DNA of 64,000 nt. It comes from Amycolatopsis azurea DSM 43854 (lineage in GTDB: Bacteria > Actinomycetota > Actinomycetes > Mycobacteriales > Pseudonocardiaceae). The first letter of the stretch is position 1. The number at the start of each line of letters is the position of its first letter. The DNA lies in assembly GCF_001995215.1 (NCBI RefSeq), contig NZ_MUXN01000023.1, forward strand, positions 40,573 to 104,572, read 5' to 3'. The position numbers were made by a program, and so were the translations under genes. The notes below the pieces were generated by a model. That model was not told where the DNA came from. It ran no database searches and saw only the letters and a program-made list of their open reading frames with translations. This document shows positions 9,938 to 16,939 of this stretch, in pieces.

Positions 9938-10735
9938 ATGTTTCAAGACCTTTTCGATGGATCGGACAATCACCTGAGAACACGGCTAGACGCGCTCAGC
10001 ACGAGCTACGACGCCGCTAGCCGAAACTCCCTGTCCGCGACAGGCCTCGAGCAGGGCTGGCGGTGCTGGGAAATTGGCGGAGGTAACGGCAGCATCGCCC
10101 GATGGCTGTCGGACCAGGTCGGGCCGGACGGCTCAGTGATACTCACCGACGTCACCACACAGTGGGTCGAATCCGACGGACGACATAACCTCAGCGTGCG
10201 TGAACACAGCGTCGTCACCGACGACGCTCCCCGCTCGGATTTCGATCTCATTCACGCCCGCCAGGTATTGGCCCACTTGCCACAGCGCCACGACATCGTC
10301 CATTGGCTACCGAGCTGCCTACGCCCGGGGGGCCACCTGGTCGTGGAGGAGTTCGATCTCGAACAGCCACTGACAGTCGTGAACGCGGTCTCGGAAACCG
10401 CGGAACAGCCATTCGAAGCTCTCCACAAGCCGTTCATACGTCTGCTCCAAGCTCGCGAGATCGACACAGCATGGGCTCGCAGGCTCCCTGATCAGTTCAT
10501 CGCCGCAGGCCTTGACAACGTGGTCACGAGGACCCACCGCCAACAATGGCGAGGTGGTTCCTCAGAGATTGCGTTGCACCGCGCGAACCTGGCGCAACTG
10601 AGCAAGCACCTTCTCGACTGTGGGGTAGCCCAGCGCCAACTCGACGCCTTCACCACACTGCTCGACGATCACCTCCTCAGGGTTTGGTCGTACCCGCTCG
10701 TGTCCGTGTTCGGGTCTTTGACCGTCTACCCCTAG
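9938..10735 (+). CDS. Class I SAM-dependent methyltransferase
   Basis: 265 residues from the ATG at 9938, chosen because CGGAG lies 7 nt upstream and the length then matches the paralogue at 35699-36502; earlier in-frame ATGs reach back to 9761 but give unlikely N-termini. SAM-binding motif I is WEIGGGNGSIARWL, with LIHARQVLAHLP and LRPGGHLVVEE following. It is clearly related to the product of 35699-36502 (shared GSIARW, LIHxR, LxPGGxLVVEE), and a third broken copy lies at about 30130-30275. The substrate is unknown. It is followed 49 bases later by a transposase scar. Confidence 0.85.
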   Translation: MFQDLFDGSDNHLRTRLDALSTSYDAASRNSLSATGLEQGWRCWEIGGGNGSIARWLSDQVGPDGSVILTDVTTQWVESDGRHNLSVREHSVVTDDAPRSDFDLIHARQVLAHLPQRHDIVHWLPSCLRPGGHLVVEEFDLEQPLTVVNAVSETAEQPFEALHKPFIRLLQAREIDTAWARRLPDQFIAAGLDNVVTRTHRQQWRGGSSEIALHRANLAQLSKHLLDCGVAQRQLDAFTTLLDDHLLRVWSYPLVSVFGSLTVYP

Positions 10736-10743
10736 GTGTATTG

Positions 10744-11351
10744 ACCTGAGAGGGCCTGTAAAACGTTCGGTGTAACTCCCGATCATGGAAGTGCACCTGA
10801 TGATCGACATGATGTCCGGCGTGGAGAACGCTGAGGACTCGAAGCCCTTGACCGGTTTGGATGGCCTGGACGAGCAGCTCGTCGCGCAGTTGCTGAGCCG
10901 TGCCAAGGCCAGCGGGCTGAAGCTGACCGGTGAGGGCGGGATGCTGCAGCGGCTGACCAAGCGGCTGCTGGAGTCCGCGCTCAAGGACGAGATCACTGAT
11001 CACCTCGGCTATGACAAGCACGATCCGGCCGGCCGCGGGACCGGCAACTCGCGCAACGGCACCCGCTCGAAGACCGTGTTGACTGATGTCGGCCTGGTCT
11101 AGGTCGACGTGCCGCGGGATCGGGACGCCAGTTTCGATCCGAAGATCGTCGCGAAGCGGCAGAAACGTCTCACCGGCGTGGACGAGATGGTGATTTCCTT
11201 GGCTGCCAAGGGATTGACCACCGGGGAGATCTCCGCGCACCTGGCCGAGGCCTATGGCGCCGAGGTATCGCGGCAGACCATCTCCACCATCACCGACAAG
11301 GTGCTCGAGGGCATGGGCGAGTGGCAGAACCGGCCGCTGGACCTGGCTTGA
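10744..11351 (+). mobile_element. Broken IS256/Mutator-family element
   Basis: A terminal-repeat-like stretch (AGGGCCTGTAAAACGTTCGG, 10751-10770) precedes a transposase that starts at 10785. The protein resembles the N-terminal half of IS256-family transposases (LTKRLLESALKDEITDHLGY, GNSRNGTRSKTV), then meets an amber stop at 11101-11103. The frame continues after the stop (VDVPRDRDASFDPKIV through ISTITDKVLEGMGEWQNRPL) and ends at 11351 without the catalytic C-terminal part. The element is therefore inactive by nonsense mutation and 3' truncation. Confidence 0.85.
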
Positions 11352-11396
11352 GTTCCATCGGTGGTTGCGAACGGCTCAGACGAGAGGACAGCGGAT

Positions 11397-11748
11397 GCCT
11401 CGTTATGCGCCGAACAAACTGCCGAGTTCGGTCAAAAAGCGGTACTTCGAGCTGATCAGGCAAGGGATGAAGGGAGCTGCGGCGGCGCGCGTGGTCGGCG
11501 TGTCGACCAGTTGCGGATCGCTGTGGCTCCTCGATGCTGGCGGCATGTTGATCAAGGACTTGGGGCCGGTGTCGCCGCGCTTTCTCGACCAGGACGACCG
11601 TATCGCCATCGCCGACGGGCTCGCCGCCGGAATGGACAAGAAGACCATCGACTGGCATGTCCACTGCTACGAGCAGACGGCCGATCGGGTTACCACGCTG
11701 TGCCGAATGGGCTCGCGACGGACTCGTCATCGACGGTCTACCAGCTGA
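11397..11748 (+). mobile_element. IS30-family transposase N-terminal fragment
   Basis: An ATG at 11397 opens a 117-residue frame. Its first 90 residues match the N-terminus typical of actinobacterial IS30 transposases (PSSVKKRYFELIRQGMKGAA, VVGVSTSCGSLW, VSPRFLDQDDRIAIADGLAAG). After about 11660 the similarity stops and the frame drifts to an unrelated end. The integrase core with the DDE residues is absent. It abuts the IS256 fragment, so this spot has taken at least two insertions and later deletion. Confidence 0.8.
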
Positions 11749-12127
11749 TGATCACATGTCCCGGCTTGCCATTGTCACCGAGGACGCCGCTGTCGGCGTC
11801 TTCGCCAGCCCCGCCCTTGACACGTGCGCGTCACCACCGCGGTTACCCCCGCCGCCCTGGCCGAAACCGGCGCCGTCGTTGCCGGGCGCACCGCGGCCCC
11901 CAAAGGCTGTGCCGTGAAGCCCCACTGCGATCGTCCAGCACAAGATCAAAGAATAGTCAGGCATCATCTTCACTATTGTGGATCGAAAACTCTGGACCCC
12001 GTGAGTGCTGATTCACCTACACGGCCGTGACTATCACCGCCTCGATCACGTTCTTCTCGCCGCATTCGGCGACATCCAGCCTGCGGCCGGATCGCCTATG
12101 GCGCGCCGCAAGTTCAATGACATCAAC
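11749..12127. other. Decayed sequence after the IS scars
   Basis: No intact gene. A plus-strand frame from about 12008 reads HLHGRDYHRLDHVLLAAFGD and ends in HFLPILLASSHQ at 12172. The same HFLPILL...Q ending precedes the homologous repeat at 63.2 kb, so it may be the tail of an unidentified gene carried with that repeat. Confidence 0.35.
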
Positions 12128-12345
12128 GCTGACCACTTCCTGCCCATCCTGCTCGCGTCATCACACCAGTAGACCCGTCATCGGCCAAAGCAGGCCAGCC
12201 TGGACGGGATCCGTACTGTTGAAAACGGCATCATGTTGAAAGTGCGGCAACACAACGATACCGTTCGCGATGCCACCACTTGCGCGATCGACACCTATTC
12301 CAGATCACTCTCGGTCACAGGTCGGCGGTGATCTTTTCCCGATGG
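12128..12345 (+). repeat. Diverged copy of the HMGR-upstream segment, with operator-like repeat
   Basis: By eye, this 218-base segment aligns with 63227-63510, with an extra block of roughly 75 bases in the 63-kb copy. It holds the paired motif GTTGAA at 12218 and again at 12235 (17-nt period), with CACCAGT at 12164, 54 bases before the first GTTGAA. The other mevalonate-locus copies have TTCCAGT at the same distance. No mevalonate gene lies beside this copy; its gene side (leftward) holds only IS scars. It is either an orphan regulatory remnant or part of a moved block. Confidence 0.65.
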
Positions 12346-12562
12346 CGCAAGAGTTAGGAAGATTCAGTGGTTCCCGCGGTCATCTCGTTTCGGCATTGAC
12401 CTTGCAGGTCGCACGGTAGTACGGTCCGCTTGTCACGAAACGAACGTTCTATCATTCAACGTGACAGCCTCAAAATGCGAAAGGTGGACACCTTGTCACG
12501 TGCAACAAAACGCCGTGGACTGATCCGATTCCACCGCACCCGCGACCGAGGAGGGCGAAGTC

Positions 12563-12757
12563 ATGTCTACGACTTGGCCGACCGCGTCTATGACACGGAC
12601 TCCGTTCTCCGCCCAGCCGCTCACGGAGTCTTCGATGACGGCAATCAGCCCGATCGGCTCGACGACGCCGACCTTGACATCCGACTCGCCAACATCCAGC
12701 ACCCGCAGGTCGCAATCACAAACCCGACAAAGAAGATCGATCAGCTCGAGACTCTGA
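12563..12757 (+). CDS. Possible small Ser/Thr-rich ORF
   Basis: 64 codons with a good ribosome binding site (GAGGAGG, 8 nt before the ATG). The product is extremely Ser/Thr/Pro-rich and unlike any family I know. Codon use is high-GC3 early and decays later. Competing frames on both strands over the same bases make this a weak call. It could be noise upstream of the ACP operon. Confidence 0.2.
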   Translation: MSTTWPTASMTRTPFSAQPLTESSMTAISPIGSTTPTLTSDSPTSSTRRSQSQTRQRRSISSRL

Positions 12758-12839
12758 GCTCGACCACTCCCCCGCAAGATGCCAACCCACCCTGCCCGCC
12801 AGCCGGGTCGCGACCAGCCCTGCCACACCGAAGTTCACT

Positions 12840-13135
12840 GCGAGGTGCCATAGCAATAGAATGGGGCGGCAATAAAATACTGCTTTCGCCATATATCGAG
12901 CGCTTGCGAAAAATCAGAAATTGTCATCAGAAACATAAAATGACCTTGGAAATTTCAAAAGGTTGATGCATTTGACACAATCTGACACCAATATGATTGA
13001 TCAACTGCGATTCACTTGCCGGAAAGTTTCCGCCGCACGGTAGTTCCTGCGCTTACCCGTTCACATCACCTGAATCGTGTTTGAGGATACGCCTCCGTCC
13101 ATCTTTTCTATTGAATAGCAGTGAGGGAGAGAACT
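12840..13135 (+). promoter_or_regulatory. AT-rich upstream region of the ACP operon
   Basis: An AT-rich stretch, markedly different from its surroundings, runs up to the ribosome binding site of the ACP gene. It holds TTGACA at 12972 and TATGAT at 12992. The 14-nt spacer is shorter than usual, so the exact promoter is uncertain. The position directly upstream of a seven-gene operon supports a promoter and operator role. Confidence 0.45.
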
Positions 13136-13405
13136 GTGACTGTCGCTGAATTGGAAAAGATCCTGACGCACGTCGTGCACGGGCCCAATGCCACTCCTGA
13201 TCAGAGGATCACCCTGCCGTCGGAGGCCCAGGAGCAGCCGTTGGACGAGCTGGATGTGGACTCGCTGGCCAGGGCCGAGCTGATGACGGTCCTCAGCGAT
13301 ACCTGCCAGATCGAGATCAGCGACGAGCAGGCGACCGTGCTCACCACGCCTCGCAAGATTCTCGAGTTCGTGGACAGTCGTGCGACGAAGCGAGCCAGTG
13401 CGTGA
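13136..13405 (+). CDS. Acyl carrier protein
   Basis: An 89-residue discrete carrier protein from the GTG at 13136, preceded by GAGGGAGAG; a GTG at 13121 would overlap that site. The attachment serine is in LDVDSLARAEL, followed by a typical helix-III region (TTPRKILEFV). It is the first gene of the operon and overlaps the KASIII gene by 4 bases, so the two are translationally coupled. It should hold the growing chain for the two KASIII-type enzymes and the aminotransferase fusion downstream. Confidence 0.9.
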   Translation: MTVAELEKILTHVVHGPNATPDQRITLPSEAQEQPLDELDVDSLARAELMTVLSDTCQIEISDEQATVLTTPRKILEFVDSRATKRASA

Positions 13406-14385
13406 AGTCTTCTCTGTCGCGGTCCTGTCGCGTGGTGGCCGTAGGCTCCTACCGTCCCACGCAGGTGGACTCCCAAGACGTCGCCTCAGCCCTGGGGAAG
13501 AACCGAGAGTGGGTCGTGTCGCGGACCGGTGTGGAAACCCGGTGTGTGGCCGCTCCCACCGAATCCGTGACCCATATGGCGCTCGCCGCCGCGCAGCAGG
13601 CTCTCACTGCCGCGCAGGTGTCGGCTGAGCGTATCGACGCCGTACTTGTCGCGACGTCGACCAATCCACAGCCTTGCCCGTCCATCGCCCCGCAGGTCAC
13701 CTCGGCGCTCGGTTTGAGCGTCGCCGCGTTCGACCTGAACATCGCGTGCGCGGGGTTCTGCTACGCCCTGCACGTGGCCAGCTCTTTGATCGCCGGCGGT
13801 AGCTGCGCCACGGTGCTGGTCATCGGCGCGGATCGCATGCTGGACTTGGTTGATCCACAGGATCAAGCCACCGCTCCTGTCTTCGCGGACGGAGCCGGAG
13901 CGGCGGTGGTCACCGCCACGGACGGTCCCGGCGGCGTGGGGCCGGTGGTGTGGGGGTCAGCTGGGGAGAGGGCGGCAGCGCTGGCAGTCACCCCCGGTGT
14001 TCTGGGGGCCGCCCGCCCCGCCTCCGCGCGACCCGCGCTGCGGATGGATGGCTTGGCGATCGCCCGATGGGCCTGTTCCACCGTGCCCGCCGTTGTGCGG
14101 GAGATCCTGTCGGTGACGGGCATCGGCTGGGACGACGTGGCTGCCTTCATCCCGCACCAGGCGAACTGGAAGTTGATCCAGCGTATCGGACAGGGACTTG
14201 ATCTGCCGGAGAAGGTCGTGGTCGCCGACGACGTGCGGTTCACCGGCAACACGAGCTCAGCGTCGGTCCCCCTTGCCCTTCACCATCTGGTGGACACCGG
14301 ACGGGTGCGATCGGGCCAGTGGGCTGTGCTGATCGGATTCGGTGCTGGGCTGGCTTATGCCGGGCAAGCCATCCGCATCCCGTAA
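13402..14385 (+). CDS. KASIII-type ketosynthase (FabH-like)
   Basis: A 327-residue beta-ketoacyl-ACP synthase III family enzyme with the complete triad: C116 (NIACAGFCYAL), H252 (FIPHQANWKL) and N283 (FTGNTSSASVP). The GTG start overlaps the ACP stop. With an intact triad it should condense an acyl-CoA or acyl-ACP starter with malonyl-ACP, most simply on the ACP encoded just upstream, giving a beta-ketoacyl-ACP. It differs from a housekeeping FabH by its place in an operon with a P450, an aminotransferase fusion and an imine-reductase-like enzyme. Confidence 0.92.
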   Translation: MKSSLSRSCRVVAVGSYRPTQVDSQDVASALGKNREWVVSRTGVETRCVAAPTESVTHMALAAAQQALTAAQVSAERIDAVLVATSTNPQPCPSIAPQVTSALGLSVAAFDLNIACAGFCYALHVASSLIAGGSCATVLVIGADRMLDLVDPQDQATAPVFADGAGAAVVTATDGPGGVGPVVWGSAGERAAALAVTPGVLGAARPASARPALRMDGLAIARWACSTVPAVVREILSVTGIGWDDVAAFIPHQANWKLIQRIGQGLDLPEKVVVADDVRFTGNTSSASVPLALHHLVDTGRVRSGQWAVLIGFGAGLAYAGQAIRIP

Positions 14386-14442
14386 AGCCGCCGGGAGGCA
14401 CGACCTCATCGTCCCGCGTCGGGCAGAAGGAGACCGAGCATC

Positions 14443-15786
14443 ATGCTGATCAAACCCGTCGGCCGCGATGTCACGCACCTGGAGCACCCGCCGGGGCCAC
14501 GTCTTCCTTGGCCCGTGCAGACAGTGCTCTTCACCTGGAAACGCCACCTATGGGCCCTACGCCTGCGCGAGAAATACGGCGATGTGATCGTGCTGAGGGT
14601 CTACCCGTGGCGCACCGTGGTCTTCATCTGCGATCCCGAGCACATCGCGGCTATGTTCGCCTCACCTCCCCCGAGGTTCCGGATGGGGGAAGGCAGCTCG
14701 ATCCTGCGGACCGTGCTGGGCGGGCATTCCCTGATCCTGTCCGACGACGAAGAGCACCGCCGGCTGCGTCGGCTGATGGCGCCCGCTTTCGGCAAGTCCG
14801 CTGTGCGTGGCTACCGCGACACGGTGCGCGCGCTGGCCGAGCGTGAGGTGCGAAGTTGGCCCACCGGGCGTCCGGTGAACAGTCTCGCCCGGATGCGCGC
14901 GCTGACTCTCGAGGTGATCTGGCGCGTTCTGTTCGGCGCCGTCCAAGGCGCGCACATGGACAGGTTGCGCGTCCTGATCACCAGGCTCCCGGCTACCGAC
15001 CTCGTGATCCTTTTGGGCCTGGACAAGACCTTCGTGCGCGACAGGGGCCCGTGGCGGCGTGCGGCGCGGGCGCTCAAGGAGATCGACAGCCTGATCTACC
15101 GGACCATCGAGGAGCAGCGCCAGTCGCCGGATCTGGAGCGGCGCACTGACGTACTCTCCCGACTGCTGAGTGCCAGTGACCGCGGGGAACACCTGACTTC
15201 CGCCGAGATCCGTGACCAGATCATCACGCTGCTGTACGCGGGCCACGAGACCACCGCCACCACGTTGGCCTGGGCCCTGCACGAGTTGGCACGCAACGCC
15301 GAGGTGGCGCGGGCCGCGACACGCGCCACACTCACCGACGACACCGCCTACCTCGAGGCGGTAGTGAAGGAGACGATGCGGAGACGTCCGTCTGTGTTCG
15401 AGCTGACTTGGACGCTGACCGAGGACGTCGAACTGGCAGGCTTCCGGCTCCCCAAAGGGGCCACCTTGATGCCGTTGATCGGGATCGTGCACATGGACCC
15501 GCGGAACTACCCGGACGCGAGAGCCTTTCGTCCCGAGCGTTTCCTGCGGGGTGACGTCCCGGCGCACGTGTTTCTTCCTTTCGGCGGTGGGGTGCGGCGC
15601 TGCATCGGCGCCAATCTCGCCACGCTCGAGGCCGTCGAGGTATTGCGGACAGTGCTGTCCCTGCGCGCGCTCAGCGCCCACCGGCCTGGCCCGGAACGTG
15701 CTGTGTGCAAGAACGTCACCATCACGCCTGCCGACGGCGCGCGAATCATCGCGAAACCGCTGCCCGCGAGTGAACGAGCGCTGTGA
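14443..15786 (+). CDS. Cytochrome P450
   Basis: 447 residues with I-helix AGHETTA, ExxR in KETMRRRP and the haem loop FLPFGGGVRRCIG. The AGHETT motif and overall length resemble the CYP102/CYP4-like group used on fatty or polyketide chains more than the shorter, classical actinomycete CYP105 types. The start is the ATG at 14443, preceded by AGAAGGAGA. It lies between two KASIII genes and probably oxidises the ACP-bound or released chain. Redox partners are not in the window. Confidence 0.92.
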   Translation: MLIKPVGRDVTHLEHPPGPRLPWPVQTVLFTWKRHLWALRLREKYGDVIVLRVYPWRTVVFICDPEHIAAMFASPPPRFRMGEGSSILRTVLGGHSLILSDDEEHRRLRRLMAPAFGKSAVRGYRDTVRALAEREVRSWPTGRPVNSLARMRALTLEVIWRVLFGAVQGAHMDRLRVLITRLPATDLVILLGLDKTFVRDRGPWRRAARALKEIDSLIYRTIEEQRQSPDLERRTDVLSRLLSASDRGEHLTSAEIRDQIITLLYAGHETTATTLAWALHELARNAEVARAATRATLTDDTAYLEAVVKETMRRRPSVFELTWTLTEDVELAGFRLPKGATLMPLIGIVHMDPRNYPDARAFRPERFLRGDVPAHVFLPFGGGVRRCIGANLATLEAVEVLRTVLSLRALSAHRPGPERAVCKNVTITPADGARIIAKPLPASERAL

Positions 15787-15816
15787 CGGGCACCTTTCAT
15801 GGGAAGGATCGCCACC

Positions 15817-15879
15817 ATGTCCTGCAACGAAACCGACCAGGAATCGCGTCCGCACTGGCCGCAGGGAGAAACCGCGTGA
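15817..15879 (+). CDS. Possible 20-codon coupled micro-ORF
   Basis: An ATG at 15817 has GGAAGGA about 8 nt upstream and encodes MSCNETDQESRPHWPQGETA. Its TGA overlaps the GTG of the next gene (GTGA at 15876). It may be a leader whose translation opens the KASIII-like gene's ribosome binding site, or simply chance. Too short to test by composition. Confidence 0.35.
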   Translation: MSCNETDQESRPHWPQGETA

Positions 15880-16919
15880 AACTTCGTGCCGTTTCCTGCG
15901 CCCTGCCTTCCCGGGAGGTGACCAATTCCGACATCACGGAACTGATCAGCAAACACAGCAATGGTCATTTCAACGGCGATTTGCAGCACGCCCTGAACAA
16001 GATCGGCGGATTCCTGCGCTACAGCGGAGCCCGTACCCGATATTGGCTCGATGCCGGTGAACGCCCCATCGAACTGCTGCGCACCGCGGCACACACCGCC
16101 CTCGATCAGGCCGGCTTGGCCGCCGACCAGATCGACGTGTTGATCTACACGGGTATCGGCCGCGGCTTCCTCGAGCCCGGCGGCGCCTACCACGCCGCCC
16201 ACGCCATCGGCCTGCACCAGGCGCACTGCTTCGACATCATCGACGCCTGCATGAGCTGGACCAGAGCCGTCCAGGTCGCCGAATCCCTCTTCGCGACCGG
16301 CTCGTTCCGTACTGCCATGATCGTCAACGCGGAGTTCAACATGCGGGCCGGCGGGCCGGTCGTCCCCCACGTGTTCCGGCTGAAACGCCTCGAAGCGCTG
16401 GAATCGACGCTTCCCGCCTACACGCTCGGCGAAGCCGCCACCGCGACCGTGCTCACCGCAGAAGACGGTGAGCCCTGGCAGTTCCGTTTCATTTCGCGCC
16501 CTGACCTCGCCGCGTTGTGCAACGTCACTCTCGAGGGCTACGAAGGATTTTGTGAGCCTTCCGACAAACTGGCCCGCAACGGCGTCGGTGTCTTCACTTC
16601 CTTCGGCCTTGAGATGCACGAGGTAGGTAAAACTGAAGCGCAGACGGTGTTCGAGCGGCTCGATCCACCTCGTGACAAGGTAGCCGCGCTGTTCACCCAC
16701 GCCTCCAGCAAACGCTGGTGGCAGACGGCGGCCGATCGGGTCGGACTCGGCCACGCCGTCCATCACGTCTACGACCGGATGGGCAACGTTGTCTCGGCCT
16801 CGATACCGGCCGCCATCGAGGCGGCCCTCTCCGCCGGGCGGCTGCGGCAGGGGCAGCGCGCCGTCGGCTGGGTGGGCAGCGCCGGCATGTCCTTCGCGGC
16901 CTTCACCTTCGTCCTCTGA
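15876..16919 (+). CDS. KASIII-like condensing or acyl-transfer enzyme
   Basis: 347 residues from the GTG at 15876 (GGGAGA upstream); a longer frame reaches back to 15783 with poor sequence. It has the thiolase fold of KASIII, with C125 (DIIDACMSW), H275 (FTHASSKRW) and N304 (GNVVSASIP). The HQAN motif is replaced by HASSK, and DACMSW is unusual around the cysteine, so it is a divergent member. Such members (CerJ- or DpsC-like) often transfer acyl groups or use unusual partners. As the second KASIII of one operon it may extend a second time or ligate two chains. Confidence 0.85.
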   Translation: MKLRAVSCALPSREVTNSDITELISKHSNGHFNGDLQHALNKIGGFLRYSGARTRYWLDAGERPIELLRTAAHTALDQAGLAADQIDVLIYTGIGRGFLEPGGAYHAAHAIGLHQAHCFDIIDACMSWTRAVQVAESLFATGSFRTAMIVNAEFNMRAGGPVVPHVFRLKRLEALESTLPAYTLGEAATATVLTAEDGEPWQFRFISRPDLAALCNVTLEGYEGFCEPSDKLARNGVGVFTSFGLEMHEVGKTEAQTVFERLDPPRDKVAALFTHASSKRWWQTAADRVGLGHAVHHVYDRMGNVVSASIPAAIEAALSAGRLRQGQRAVGWVGSAGMSFAAFTFVL

Positions 16920-16939
16920 CAGTCGATCAGGAGCCGGAT

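Noticed and set aside
12972..12997. TTGACA/TATGAT as a firm sigma-70-type promoter of the ACP operon
   Set aside because: The spacer is 14 nt, too short to assert; mentioned only within the AT-rich region.
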